A stretch of DNA of 64,000 bases from Polluticaenibacter yanchengensis (GCA_027854065.1 JAQGEF010000009.1:1-64000); one strand, 5' to 3'; positions 53,163 through 62,524 are shown, counted from the stretch's first letter. The notes: generated from the sequence alone by a model not told the origin. Translations and numbers: made by a program.

Positions 53163-54008
53163 ATGAAAAAGATTTTTATTGCAACAGCACTTCTGTTGGC
53201 AACAGGCTACGTTAATGCCCAAACCGACACTACCGGCACACAAAAAGTAGATACCGTACGCATTGGCGGAATGGTCATTGTAAAAAAAGACGGCCAGAAC
53301 GGCCAGGATGGAAAAAACAATGTATCCGTACAAATAGGCGGAAAAGCCAGCAGGAAAAATAAAAAAACAACCACTACCTGGGGCGTAGTAGATTTAGGTT
53401 TCAATAATATTACAGATAAAACCAATTACGGTTCTGCAGAAACACAAGCCTTTACAGGCAATGCGACTCCCGCATTCAGTGAGAATGACTTTACATTGAA
53501 AAACAATTCATTAAACGTAAATGTCTGGATCGTAAGACAACGTTTAGGCATTTCAAAAGATAACAAATTCAACTTCACATGGGCAGTAGGTATTGAAACC
53601 AATAACTACAAATTTGAAAATAACGTCAGCTTTTTAAAAGGAGCAGCACCTCAATATGTAAAACGTGATGATATTGAGTTCAAGAAAAACAAACTGGCCA
53701 CATCTTACTTAACCGTTCCTGTAATGTTAGGATTTAACGCCAAACCAAACAGAGGAGGATTCTCTGTAAATGCAGGCGCTTCCATCGGCTACTTATACAG
53801 CAGCCGTAATAAACAAATAAGCGATGCAAGAGGAAAAGAGAAAAACAAAGGCAACTTTAATTTAGAGCCTTGGAAATTAAGCCTTGTAGGTGAAATTGGC
53901 TGGGGAAGTGTAAAAGCCTACGGTACTTATACACCAAAAAGCATTTTCAAATCCGGCCTGGACTTTCAACCGTATGCAGTTGGTATCCGTTTAATGGGCT
54001 GGGATTAA
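53163..54008 (+). CDS. Outer membrane beta-barrel protein of the sigma operon
   Basis: 281 residues. Signal peptide to about Ala19 (VNAQ), a Gly/Asp/Asn-rich linker (KKDGQNGQDGKNNVSVQIGG), then a barrel of amphipathic strands (TTWGVVDLGFNNI, FNFTWAVGIETNNYKFENN, LGFNAKPNRGGFSVNAGASIGYLY) and terminal SGLDFQPYAVGIRLMGWD. The domain belongs to the general PorT/OmpA-like beta-barrel type. As the third gene of the sigma operon it may be the target or sensor of that system. Confidence 0.8.
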   Translation: MKKIFIATALLLATGYVNAQTDTTGTQKVDTVRIGGMVIVKKDGQNGQDGKNNVSVQIGGKASRKNKKTTTTWGVVDLGFNNITDKTNYGSAETQAFTGNATPAFSENDFTLKNNSLNVNVWIVRQRLGISKDNKFNFTWAVGIETNNYKFENNVSFLKGAAPQYVKRDDIEFKKNKLATSYLTVPVMLGFNAKPNRGGFSVNAGASIGYLYSSRNKQISDARGKEKNKGNFNLEPWKLSLVGEIGWGSVKAYGTYTPKSIFKSGLDFQPYAVGIRLMGWD

Positions 54009-54020
54009 TTCAAAAGCTTC

Positions 54021-54075
54021 ATCAAATAATTAAAACCGTTGTTAACAAGTGTTACAACGGTTTTAATTATTTGAT
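54021..54075 (+). terminator. Long terminator hairpin after the barrel gene
   Basis: 22-bp perfect inverted repeat (54021-54042 / 54054-54075; core AAACCGTTGT / ACAACGGTTT) with an 11-nt loop. It begins 13 bp after the stop. Its AT-rich base provides the T-run. The remaining spacer to 54256 holds no feature. Confidence 0.8.
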
Positions 54076-54256
54076 TTATCTCGCAATGGCAACTATACTC
54101 CAAAAGTCAGCATCAATCACCAGAAGAATATCCAAATAACAAAACCCCGACCATTATCCGATCCGGTAACATCCAAAATGGACATTAATGCTATTAAACC
54201 ACAAGACTTGGTAACACTTAAATGCTACCAGGCCCATCATCAGCCAATCGGAATCA

Positions 54257-55279
54257 TTAACCCTTAGCTTCCCTTTTCTTATTCACAACCAGCGAAGTGA
54301 TCACTGTAATCACTAAAACAGATGCCACAAATGCCAGAGAATGTATAGACTTGATATGGAAAACCGGGGACACCACCATTTTCAGACCGATAAATGCCAG
54401 TATAATTGCCAGTCCATACTTTAATAAACTGAATCGGTCCATAAAGTTCGCCAACAAAAAGTATAAAGACCTTAAACCTAAAATGGCAAAAATATTAGAC
54501 GTATAAAGAATAAACGGGTCATCAGGCGCAATTGCAAATATTGCCGGGATACTATCCACCGCAAATATTAGGTCCGTCATTTCTATCACCGCAATTACCG
54601 TCAATAAAGGCGTTGCCACTCTCACACCATTTTCAACCGTAAAAAATTTAGCGCCGTCAAACTTATTGGTTACTTTAAAAAACCTGCTCACAATTCTCGC
54701 ACCCATGTTTTTCGTAAAATCTTTCTCTTCACCATCCTCATCATTACTGAACCAGGATTTTATACCTGCATAAATCAGGAATACACCAAAAATAGTAAGC
54801 ACCACATTTATCCTGATATTTTCAAAGCCCAGCAAATTCATTGGTTTCAGGTAAGTATTATTGATGATCTCCACACCGGCAAAAATAAAAATTGCCCTGA
54901 AAATTAATGCGCCGATCACCCCCCAGAACAATACCTTATGATGAAGAATTTTAGGTACTTTAAAAAATCCCAGCACCAGTACAAATACAAATAAATTATC
55001 TACAGACAACGCCTTTTCTATCCAGTAAGCACTTTGGAATTGAGAGAATTTCTCTACACCAAGCCCTTTCGCATCCTGCTCAAAAATGTAATAAATAATA
55101 CCGCTGAAGATCATTGCCAGGCTAATCCAGACCAATGACCAGGTTAAAGCCTCCTTGCTACTGACCTCATGACTCTTCTTATTAAAAACCCCCAGGTCCA
55201 ATAGCAACATGACTATTATTACAACAGAAAAAATGGTGATTACTCCCGGATGTGAAACTAAACTGGCACTTAATAACAT
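54257..55279 (-). CDS. TerC/Alx-family integral membrane protein, paralogue 2
   Basis: 340 residues, eight to nine membrane segments. Motifs LLDLGVFNKKSHEVSSKEALTWSL, AYWIEKALSVDNLFVFVLVLGFF, EMTDLIFAVDSIPAIFAI and SNIFAILGLRSLYFLLA are those of the Alx/YgjT subtype (manganese export). In E. coli alx lies behind a yybP-ykoY manganese riboswitch, but the 83-bp leader here is too short and lacks that pattern. Confidence 0.9.
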   Translation of the reverse strand: MLLSASLVSHPGVITIFSVVIIVMLLLDLGVFNKKSHEVSSKEALTWSLVWISLAMIFSGIIYYIFEQDAKGLGVEKFSQFQSAYWIEKALSVDNLFVFVLVLGFFKVPKILHHKVLFWGVIGALIFRAIFIFAGVEIINNTYLKPMNLLGFENIRINVVLTIFGVFLIYAGIKSWFSNDEDGEEKDFTKNMGARIVSRFFKVTNKFDGAKFFTVENGVRVATPLLTVIAVIEMTDLIFAVDSIPAIFAIAPDDPFILYTSNIFAILGLRSLYFLLANFMDRFSLLKYGLAIILAFIGLKMVVSPVFHIKSIHSLAFVASVLVITVITSLVVNKKREAKG

Positions 55280-55362
55280 GGTATAAAAATATTGAATGCA
55301 AATCTATAGCATTATACCACATTAACTATATAAATTTATCTTATAGCGGCACGCTTATATAA

Positions 55363-55989
55363 TCACCTCGTAATATCTGTGGGTACCAATGTATCCAGCC
55401 TGGGTACAACTATTATAGAATCCGGCTTATTTACTAATTGACTGCTATCAATAATTGGCTCCGGCTCAATAGCGAGTTCCCCAGTAATATATTCTGGGCG
55501 GGGAGGTGCAATCATCATGCCCATAATCTCAGTACCACACTCTATTGGAGGAAGAGGAACGACTGGTATCACCGGCTCGCCCAAAACCACATTCATACTG
55601 TCAATAGTCCCAGGCTGGTTAATGGTCGAATCCACCTTTACAACAGGAACCACCTCACCCGAAGTATGATTATTACAGGCCACCAATTGAAAAACAGTAA
55701 AAGTATAAATAGCAAGACGCGCAAGTCTCGAAAAAGGAAGCCGGCCAATAAACAACAGCCAGTTGTTTTCTTCAGTCACTACCCCAGGCTTTTTCAATTG
55801 TTCAACTTTAAGCCTTCCGCAGGTTTTGCTGTTATTTTTCAGGTACTGCAAAATATCATCCGGTTCCCAATCAGTAAAATCAACAACAATCTTTTCGCAG
55901 GCGCCACAGTAACGGCCATTTTGTTGCGCCATCATACCACTCCAGTTTTCGTGGCAAGGATTCGGGATTTGTATCGGCAAGTTCATCAT
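55363..55989 (-). CDS. Membrane protein with N-terminal four-Cys domain
   Basis: 208 residues. The N-terminal domain has IPNPCHENWSGM (Cys12), GRYCGACEKIVVDFTDW (Cys28, Cys31) and KTCGRL (Cys57), spaced like a zinc-binding fold. I recall the same opening in many Bacteroidota proteins of unknown role. A membrane segment at about 88-105 and a Pro/Val-rich tail follow. The ILQYLKN stretch between the third and fourth Cys is also characteristic. Start ATG ATG at 55989. Function unknown. Confidence 0.65.
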   Translation of the reverse strand: MMNLPIQIPNPCHENWSGMMAQQNGRYCGACEKIVVDFTDWEPDDILQYLKNNSKTCGRLKVEQLKKPGVVTEENNWLLFIGRLPFSRLARLAIYTFTVFQLVACNNHTSGEVVPVVKVDSTINQPGTIDSMNVVLGEPVIPVVPLPPIECGTEIMGMMIAPPRPEYITGELAIEPEPIIDSSQLVNKPDSIIVVPRLDTLVPTDITR

Positions 55990-56372
55990 TCACAGGTTTT
56001 GTACATAAGATGTAGAAACCAATAAAATTCCACAACCGATGAAACCACCGCCAATTCAATAACCCTTCATATGATCTTCTTTTTTTATTGAGCCGTCTTT
56101 CGTACTACTATTAAACAGCGTTGTGTCACTCCCTTGTACAGCAGCATACCCACTCCCCCGCCTCAAAGCAAAGAGCCATCAAAAAAACAATAATAAAATC
56201 GTAAGAATAATATGTTGCAGCCCGTGGTAAAACTAATACCAGTAATAAAGCACAAAGGAAGGGTATAATAAAGCAATACCTGCTTAAAAGACATACAGGA
56301 AAAAGCAATAGTTGCGGAGTTATCAGCATCCCGGAATAAATATTCAGGAAAAACCGGTAACCCCGCAAATAA
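55990..56372. other. 383-bp spacer behind ribBA
   Basis: Contains the second copy of the 38-bp repeat (56102-56139). A plausible 80-codon hydrophobic frame on the minus strand starts with TTG and ends inside that repeat, so I do not call it a gene. The rest is AT-rich with no clear structure. Confidence 0.5.
56102..56139 (+). repeat. 38-bp dispersed repeat, copy 2
   Basis: Bounded by GTAC at both ends. It matches the reverse complement of 12165-12202 at 37 of 38 positions. It starts with GTACTACTATTAAACA, also found after element copy R8 at 62725-62740. Confidence 0.7.
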
Positions 56373-57569
56373 TTATCTGTAAACGTGGCCCATTTTTTCA
56401 GCCTTATCTTTTATATACTTTTCGTTATAAGGGTTAATATGTGGCGTTATTGAAACAGTATCCACAATTTCAATACCGTAACCATCAATACCGGCACGTT
56501 TTTTAGGATTATTAGTGATCAAACGCAGCTTATTCGCATTTAAAAAACGCAAAATCTGTGCACCAACACCGTATTCACGGGCATCACCTGGAAGACCCAA
56601 TTGAAGGTTCGCTTCCAAAGTATCAGCACCCTGCTCCTGCAGTTTATATGCTTTCAGCTTATTTACCAGGCCAATGCCGCGGCCCTCCTGGTTCATATAC
56701 AAAACCAGTCCCTTACCTTCCGCTTCAATCATTGAAAGCGCATCTGCCAGCTGGTCACCGCAATCACAACGTAGGCTGCCAATAATATCACCGGTAAAAC
56801 AACTGCTATGTACACGCGTCAATACAGGCTCATCTGCCGCCCAGGTACCTTTAATAATAGCAAGATGCTCACGGTCGGTAGATTTATCGTGGAAAGCCTT
56901 CATTGTAAAATGCCCGTATTTTGTAGGCATGTCCACACTCACGATCTCCTCTATCAGGCACTCCTTTTGCAAGCGGTAAGCAATCAGGTCCTTGATAGAA
57001 ATAATGCGCAAATTGTGTTTTTTAGCAATCACTTCCAGTTCAGGCAACCTCGCCATAGAACCGTCTTCATTCATTACCTCTATTAAAACACCAGCCGGCT
57101 CAAAACCAGCCAGTACCGACAGGTCAATAGCAGCTTCCGTATGTCCTGCACGACGTAAAACACCACCATCTTTAGCTTTCAGTGGAAATATATGACCCGG
57201 ACGGCCCAATTCCTCCGGTTTAGTATCCGGGTTAATTAAAGCTTGAATTGTTTTAGACCGGTCCGATGCAGAAATACCCGTAGTACAGCCATAACCCAGT
57301 AAATCTACCGATACAGTAAACGCAGTTTCGTGAGTAGCCGTATTATTACTCACCATCATGTTCAGCTTTAACTCCTCACAACGCTCGGCTGTAAGCGGCA
57401 CGCAGATCAGTCCGCGGCCTTCTTTCGCCATAAAGTTTACCGCTTCCGGTGTGGCGTGACGGGCAGCAATAATAAAATCACCTTCGTTCTCTCTGTCATC
57501 GTCATCCACCACTATTATCATTTCGCCATTTTTAATAGCTTCAATAGCGCTTTCTATCGTATCTAACAT
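56373..57569 (-). CDS. ribBA: Bifunctional DHBP synthase / GTP cyclohydrolase II (RibBA)
   Basis: Two opening steps of riboflavin synthesis. The N-terminal RibB domain (about 1-200) has [12 protein letters not shown], and the C-terminal RibA domain has [23 protein letters not shown] with three zinc Cys, then [22 protein letters not shown] and [13 protein letters not shown]. Both active sites look complete over 398 residues. The first start is taken. No FMN riboswitch was found in the 230 bp upstream. Confidence 0.96.
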   Translation of the reverse strand: MLDTIESAIEAIKNGEMIIVVDDDDRENEGDFIIAARHATPEAVNFMAKEGRGLICVPLTAERCEELKLNMMVSNNTATHETAFTVSVDLLGYGCTTGISASDRSKTIQALINPDTKPEELGRPGHIFPLKAKDGGVLRRAGHTEAAIDLSVLAGFEPAGVLIEVMNEDGSMARLPELEVIAKKHNLRIISIKDLIAYRLQKECLIEEIVSVDMPTKYGHFTMKAFHDKSTDREHLAIIKGTWAADEPVLTRVHSSCFTGDIIGSLRCDCGDQLADALSMIEAEGKGLVLYMNQEGRGIGLVNKLKAYKLQEQGADTLEANLQLGLPGDAREYGVGAQILRFLNANKLRLITNNPKKRAGIDGYGIEIVDTVSITPHINPYNEKYIKDKAEKMGHVYR

Positions 57570-57711
57570 TTTTTATCTCCTTTTTTAACAGGTGCAAAGC
57601 CTGATTGTTCTATGGCAGTTTTTTAGAAATGCAAAGTTCGTACAGTTTTATTATATAACCTATACTCTAAAAAAAATTAAGATTTTGTAGTAATATTTTA
57701 AGTTACTGCTT

Positions 57712-57793
57712 AAAAAACGGGGGTAATTACCAGTTGCGTCAACGATAGGTTCACCTCCTTTAGGCTGTTGCCGAGCTTAACAAGCAACCGGTA
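57712..57793 (-). other. Structured element after homogentisate dioxygenase, with a perfect anti-Shine-Dalgarno match
   Basis: Minus-strand reading starts 8 bp after the hmgA stop. Outer stem TACCGGTTGC / GCAACTGGTA (57784-57793 / 57728-57737, G-T pairs allowed) encloses a GTTGC/GCAAC inner hairpin and the sequence AAAGGAGGTGA (complement of 57751-57761). CCCCCGTTTTTT follows. The fold plus T-tract could be a terminator, but the 11-nt 16S-complementary stretch is unusual for this phylum. Short frames around it are not convincing. Confidence 0.5.
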
Positions 57794-57800
57794 GCGACCA

Positions 57801-58958
57801 CTAATCCAGCCAGCTTTGCATATATGATTCATTTTCAATTGCCATCGCTTGCTTTGTTAATCTTAAAGGATGAAAAGTATCTACCATTACAGCCAGTTCT
57901 CCCGTACTCGTCTGCCCGATCGATTTCTCTACCGTACCAGGGTGCGGACCATGCGGAATACCACCGGGATGTAATGTAATCATACCTTTGGTAACGTGTT
58001 TCCTGCTCATAAAATCACCGTCAACATAATAAAGGACCTCATCGCTGTCAATATTGCTGTGGTTATAAGGCGCAGGAATACTTTTCGGATGATAGTCGTA
58101 TAAGCGGGGCACAAATGAACAGATCACAAAATTGTGTGCATCAAACATTTGATGTACCGGTGGTGGCTGGTGTACACGGCCCGTAATCGGTTCAAAATCA
58201 TGAATGCTCACAGCATAAGGATAACAGCAGCCATCCCACCCTACAACATCAAATGGATGGTAAGCATAGGTAATAGCATGTTGTTTACCTTTCTTTTTCG
58301 TCTGGATAAGAAAACTGCCTTTCTCATCTTTTGCCGCTACTAACTTCGGCGTTCTTATATCCCGCTCGCAATAAGGAGAATGTTCCAGCAATTGCCCGTA
58401 CTTACTCAAATAACGCTTTGGCGGTACAACAGGGCTGAAAGATTCTACAATAAACAAACGGTTATTGGGATCATTAAAATGAATCTGGTAAATGGTACCC
58501 CTCGGAATCACCAGGTAATCGCCATAACCAAACTCAATATTGCCATATTGCGTAAGGAGCGTTCCTGTGCCCACATGTATGAATATCACTTCATCGGCAT
58601 CAGCATTTTTCACAAAATACCCGGTGGTACTTTCCTGCGGTGCGGCTAGTGTTATATGCACATCATTATTGGCCATAACAATTTTACGGCTTTCCAGGTA
58701 ATCTTTTACAGGCGGTACATTAAACCCTTCCAGGCAGCGATGGCGTAATGTGACTTCTTCCGCAAAATCCGGGCTTACATCTATCGGTTCTGCAGCATCT
58801 ATAATGGCCGTTGGCGGATGGTTATGGTACAGCAATGAATAATCGCTGCTAAATCCCTCAGTAGAAAATAATTGTTCTGAATATAAACCACCGTCAGGTT
58901 TTCTGAACTGTGTATGTCGCTTATGAGGCACTTGCCCCTGTGATGTATAGAATGGCAT
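57801..58958 (-). CDS. hmgA: Homogentisate 1,2-dioxygenase
   Basis: Opens the aromatic ring of homogentisate in tyrosine and phenylalanine catabolism. 385 residues. Conserved regions: VPHKRHTQFRKPDGGLYSEQLFSTEGF, GTGTLLTQYGNIEFGYGDYLVIPRGTIYQI, SIHDFEPITGRVHQPPPVHQMFDAHNFVICSFVPRLYDYHPKSIP, SDEVLYYVDGDFMSR and HPGGIPHGPHPG with iron-binding His and Glu. The bacterial length is shorter than the ~440 of mammalian forms. A FAH-family hydrolase gene lies across the spacer in the opposite direction and could complete the pathway. Confidence 0.92.
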   Translation of the reverse strand: MPFYTSQGQVPHKRHTQFRKPDGGLYSEQLFSTEGFSSDYSLLYHNHPPTAIIDAAEPIDVSPDFAEEVTLRHRCLEGFNVPPVKDYLESRKIVMANNDVHITLAAPQESTTGYFVKNADADEVIFIHVGTGTLLTQYGNIEFGYGDYLVIPRGTIYQIHFNDPNNRLFIVESFSPVVPPKRYLSKYGQLLEHSPYCERDIRTPKLVAAKDEKGSFLIQTKKKGKQHAITYAYHPFDVVGWDGCCYPYAVSIHDFEPITGRVHQPPPVHQMFDAHNFVICSFVPRLYDYHPKSIPAPYNHSNIDSDEVLYYVDGDFMSRKHVTKGMITLHPGGIPHGPHPGTVEKSIGQTSTGELAVMVDTFHPLRLTKQAMAIENESYMQSWLD

Positions 58959-59110
58959 AAAGCAAATTCGTTAAATATATAGAATCGTTAATCAAAGGCA
59001 TTCCAACTGCCCGTTACAAATGTAGGCTTTTCAATATTTTTTTTACACTAAAAACGGAATTTATACAGCTTATGTGCCGATAAACAGAATATGAAACTGA
59101 TGAACAGTAT

Positions 59111-59241
59111 TCAAAAAGATAAAGGGCTCCGGCACGCGTTGGTGGCGAGGAACGAGCCAGTGCGACGCAGGAGCACCGAGCGCAGCGGAGCCATAAGCCC
59201 GCCGTACTGAAGATGAACAACGATGATATGCGGATAGCCCC
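59111..59241 (-). repeat. Dispersed GC-rich hairpin element, copy R7
   Basis: Minus strand starts GGGGCTATCCGCATATCATCG, then GGCTTATGGCTCCGCTGCGC, GTGCTCCTGCGTCGCAC (hairpin), TGGCTCGTTCCTCGCC and CGCGTGCCGGAGCC. The outer GGCTCCG and CGGAGCC are complementary. It lies between divergent hmgA and FAH genes. The rest of that spacer has no clear feature. Confidence 0.7.
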
Positions 59242-59314
59242 GAATTTACAAATGGATGGCAGCATCAGGTAATTACAGTATTGTTGAGCATTATTTTTAA
59301 TTTAGTTTGCAGGC

Positions 59315-60166
59315 ATGAAGTTATTCAGATACGGGCTTAAGGGCCAGGAAAAACCTGGTATTTTACTGGATGGAGAACACTTTGATATTTCCGGATTTGG
59401 TGAAGATTATACCAATGATTTCCTGGCAAATAATGGATTAAACAGGTTACGTTCTTATGTGGACGAGAACAGGAACGAACTGGTGCCCGTACCGGAAAAT
59501 GTACGAATCGGCTGTCCCCTGGCAAATCCAGCAAAGATCATCTGCACCGGACTTAATTATTACGACCATGCGGTAGAAACGGGATTCTCTACCGAATCCG
59601 AACCGATTTTGTTCTTAAAAGCAATCTCTGCATTAAACGGCCCATTCGACGGCATCACCATCCCTAAAACATCTACCCAACCGGATTGGGAAACCGAACT
59701 GGCCATTGTGATTGGTAAAAATTGTACCAATATAGATCCCACTGAGTATAACAATATAATAGCCGGTTATGTACTCATAAATGATGTGAGTGACAGGGCT
59801 TTTATGAAACACCGCGGCGGCACCTGGGATAAAGGAAAAGGCGCCAATACATTTGCACCTGTAGGGCCGTATTTCGTGACCGCAGATGAAATTCCAGACG
59901 TTAATAACCTGCATATATGGCTGAAACTGAACGGACAACTCATGCAGGACAGCAATACCAGCCAGTTCATTTATAAACCTGATTTCCTGGTAAGCTACAC
60001 TTCTGAATTTTTCGGGTTAAATGCAGGCGACATCATTGCCACAGGTTCCCCTGCCGGTACTGGCATCGGGCAGAATCCACAACGCTTTCTGAAACCGGGT
60101 GATATTATTGAATACGGTATTGAACATTTAGGCGTGGCTAAGCAGTTGATTACTGCTTATAAATAA
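59315..60166 (+). CDS. Fumarylacetoacetate hydrolase-family protein
   Basis: 283 residues. FAH fold: VRIGCPLANPAKIICTGLNYYDHA, EPILFLKAISALNGPFDGITIP, DWETELAIVIGK (metal-binding Glu), GYVLINDVSDRAFM, DKGKGANTFAPVGPYFVT and GDIIATGSPAGTGIG. The family splits carbon-carbon bonds of beta-diketo acids. Placement next to hmgA suggests fumarylacetoacetate as substrate, but the compact length is that of the bacterial 2-keto-pentenoate or ureidoglycolate types, so the substrate is not certain. Confidence 0.88.
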   Translation: MKLFRYGLKGQEKPGILLDGEHFDISGFGEDYTNDFLANNGLNRLRSYVDENRNELVPVPENVRIGCPLANPAKIICTGLNYYDHAVETGFSTESEPILFLKAISALNGPFDGITIPKTSTQPDWETELAIVIGKNCTNIDPTEYNNIIAGYVLINDVSDRAFMKHRGGTWDKGKGANTFAPVGPYFVTADEIPDVNNLHIWLKLNGQLMQDSNTSQFIYKPDFLVSYTSEFFGLNAGDIIATGSPAGTGIGQNPQRFLKPGDIIEYGIEHLGVAKQLITAYK

Positions 60167-60277
60167 GTGGTTGGGTATAGAAACCTTTAGTAAAATACCT
60201 GGTAAGCCACTAACAATCTGTTCAAAAAAATGATGCTTAAAAATATGATGAAACCTTTACTGATTAAAGGTTGAAAG

Positions 60278-60314
60278 GGTTTCAATGAAAGCGTTTTCAT
60301 TGAAACCTTTTTTT
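60278..60314 (+). terminator. Terminator after the FAH-family gene
   Basis: 13-bp perfect stem GGTTTCAATGAAA (60278-60290) / TTTCATTGAAACC (60295-60307), 4-nt loop, then seven T residues. Confidence 0.85.
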
Positions 60315-60370
60315 GTAAAAAATGGTCAAAAAAATGCCCGGTTTGTAAAGGACAATCAGTAATACAATAG

Positions 60371-60448
60371 GGAAAGCAGCAGATAAAAATCGGAACCCAG
60401 ATCTTTATTTTGGAGAATTAATATACAATACCGATTTTTAATCTTTCC
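60371..60448. repeat. Composite inverted repeat in the FAH-HEAT spacer
   Basis: Outer arms GGAAAG (60371-60376) / CTTTCC (60443-60448) and inner arms AAAAATCGG (60385-60393) / CCGATTTTT (60431-60439) enclose 37 nt. It could be a hairpin or a small palindromic insertion. The sequence from 60449 to 60578 shows no ORF with a good start. Confidence 0.4.
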
Positions 60449-60578
60449 AATCAAAAGGAAAAACGGACGCTTTTGAAGAATACCCAAACACTTAACGGCA
60501 AGTAGAATTTGTGGCTGGCGTTATTTCAAAAACGGAACAATCAATAAGAAAGGTGTATTACCACAAATTGCTAAACAT

Positions 60579-61097
60579 ATGACCATCGAACAAGTTTTTA
60601 AAGACAAAACAATAAAGGCCAAAGCAAAAGTCGCTCTTATTGGCGAATGGATATTAAACAACGAATTGCCATTAGAAGAATTATTAACCTTTGCCGAAAA
60701 ACAAAAACCGGTTGATAAAGCTAGCTGCATAGAAGCCGTTGAATATGCCACAAAAAAGACGCCTGCAATTGCAGATGACAACCTTTTCGCTTATGTAACA
60801 AAAGCATTGAAAGAGGATGAACCAAGAATCAAATGGGAGAGTGCAAAGGTGATTGGTAACGTCGCCGTTTTATTTCCCACACAGTTAAACAAAGCCATTC
60901 AAAATCTTTTGTCAAATGCAGAAAGCACAGGAACAGTCGTTCGCTGGGCTACAGCTTATGCCCTGGCAGAAATATTAAAATTAAAAACAGATAACAATAA
61001 AATGCTTTTACCCAAAATAGAAGCGCTATGCGAAAAAGAAGAGGATAATGGTGTAAAGAAAAAATACCTGGATGCACTCAAAAAAGTAAAAAAATAA
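60579..61097 (+). CDS. HEAT-repeat-like protein
   Basis: 172 residues of paired helices. Repeats such as LLTFAEKQKPVDKASCIEAVEYATKKTP, LKEDEPRIKWESAKVIGNVAVLFP and VRWATAYALAEILKLK carry the HEAT pattern. An all-helical scaffold, probably for protein contacts. No signal peptide. ATG 60579 is used, though the frame extends upstream to about 60505 without a convincing start. No family function is known. Confidence 0.7.
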   Translation: MTIEQVFKDKTIKAKAKVALIGEWILNNELPLEELLTFAEKQKPVDKASCIEAVEYATKKTPAIADDNLFAYVTKALKEDEPRIKWESAKVIGNVAVLFPTQLNKAIQNLLSNAESTGTVVRWATAYALAEILKLKTDNNKMLLPKIEALCEKEEDNGVKKKYLDALKKVKK

Positions 61098-61188
61098 AAT
61101 CACATAAATAACACCACTATACAATCTGAAATCTTAACCGGCCTTTTTTAGTATATCAGAAAGATTGCCCTGGCATATTAGAAAAAAC

Positions 61189-61196
61189 TATTTTTG
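61189..61196 (+). promoter_or_regulatory. -7 box of folC
   Basis: TATTTTTG matches TAnnTTTG, 20 bp before the ATG at 61217. Confidence 0.5.
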
Positions 61197-61216
61197 CGCC
61201 AAGAATATAAGCGGCA

Positions 61217-62524
61217 ATGAATACTTATCAGGAAACACTGGATTATCTTTTTGCACAACTGCCCATGTTTACAAGAATCGGGGCGGTGGCTTACAAAAAA
61301 GACCTGGACAATACTTTAGCATTGTTAGCAGCGTTAGACAATCCCCATAAGAAATTTAAAAGCATCCATATTGCCGGCACTAATGGCAAAGGCAGTACAT
61401 CCCATATGTTAGCAGCCATTTTACAGGCCAATGGTTACAAAACCGGGTTATACACTTCCCCCCATTTAAAAGATTTCAGAGAGCGGATAAAGATTAATGG
61501 AGAATGCGTAAGTGAGGCATTTGTGATTGCATTTACCGAAAAAGTAAAACCGCTGATTGAACGGATCCAACCAAGCTTTTTTGAGTTAACTGTTGCAATG
61601 GCATTCGAATATTTTGCATACCGGGATATCGACATCGCAGTGATAGAAACAGGCCTCGGTGGCCGTTTGGATAGTACCAATGTCATTACACCCTTAATGT
61701 CAGTGATCACAAATATAGGCTTCGATCATGTCCAGATACTAGGCAATACACTACAGGAAATAGCCATTGAAAAAGCAGGCATCATTAAGCCATCTGTTCC
61801 CGTAATTGTAGGAGAATACCTGGCGGAAACCAAACCCGTATTTGAGCAGAAAGCCGCCCTGGAAAATGCCCCTGTTTACTTTGCAGAAGACTTGTTAACA
61901 ATAGAAGACACGGAGCAGGAAATAAACCGGCTCCTGGTAAAGCTAAAATCTATAGAAGGAACTATTTATGTACTATCCTCAGACCTGGCAGCTATATACC
62001 AGCAAAAAAATATCCGTACGGTTTGGCAATCGGTGCTTGTATTAAATCAATTAATCAAATTAGATATAGCAAAAGCAATCACCGCATTGCAAAATGTAAT
62101 GTTGACTACCGGTTTGGCTGCACGTTGGCAGGTTATCAAAACAAATCCCTACGTGGTATTGGATGTTGGTCATAATGTAGATGGGATACAACAAATTCTG
62201 GAGCAGGTTAAAATCTTAAAAGCAAAAAATAAAATCCTGCCCGATGCCGGTATTCATATTGTAATGGGCATGGTAAAAGATAAAGATATTACCGCCGTAT
62301 TATCTGTTTTGCCAGTAACATTCCATTACTATTTCACCAATGCCCATTTACCAAGAGCCATGCCGGTAAATGAACTGCAGGCACTGGCAGCAAACTTTAA
62401 TCTTATCGGGAATGCATACGACCATGTGAATACTGCATTAGAACATGCAGAAGCAATTGCTGATAAACAAGATCTGATTATTGTTTGTGGCAGTGTGTTT
62501 GTAGTTGGAGAAGTTGATATTTAA
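61217..62524 (+). CDS. folC: Folylpolyglutamate synthase / dihydrofolate synthase
   Basis: Adds glutamate to dihydropteroate and extends the polyglutamate tail. 435 residues. ATP loop GTNGKGSTSHML, then YTSPHLKDFRERIKINGE, VIETGLGGRLDSTNVI, ITNIGFDHVQILGNTLQEIAIEKAGIIK, VVLDVGHNVDGIQQ and IHIVMGMVKDKD. The family is Mur-ligase-like. Not linked to folK, which is 58 kb away. Confidence 0.95.
   Translation: MNTYQETLDYLFAQLPMFTRIGAVAYKKDLDNTLALLAALDNPHKKFKSIHIAGTNGKGSTSHMLAAILQANGYKTGLYTSPHLKDFRERIKINGECVSEAFVIAFTEKVKPLIERIQPSFFELTVAMAFEYFAYRDIDIAVIETGLGGRLDSTNVITPLMSVITNIGFDHVQILGNTLQEIAIEKAGIIKPSVPVIVGEYLAETKPVFEQKAALENAPVYFAEDLLTIEDTEQEINRLLVKLKSIEGTIYVLSSDLAAIYQQKNIRTVWQSVLVLNQLIKLDIAKAITALQNVMLTTGLAARWQVIKTNPYVVLDVGHNVDGIQQILEQVKILKAKNKILPDAGIHIVMGMVKDKDITAVLSVLPVTFHYYFTNAHLPRAMPVNELQALAANFNLIGNAYDHVNTALEHAEAIADKQDLIIVCGSVFVVGEVDI

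Noticed and set aside
55280..55362. yybP-ykoY manganese riboswitch before the Alx-type gene
   Set aside because: The spacer is only 83 bp, AT-rich and lacks the conserved internal loops.
56126..56368. 80-residue hydrophobic minus-strand frame after ribBA
   Set aside because: TTG start only, C-terminus made of the 38-bp repeat, no supporting promoter.
57570..57800. FMN riboswitch upstream of ribBA
   Set aside because: None of the conserved RFN blocks (AGGGGC, GGUGAAAUUCC, CCGACAGU) is present. The structured part belongs to the 3' end of hmgA.
59014..59265. 83-residue minus-strand frame
   Set aside because: It is the translation of element copy R7. Similar frames arise in other copies.
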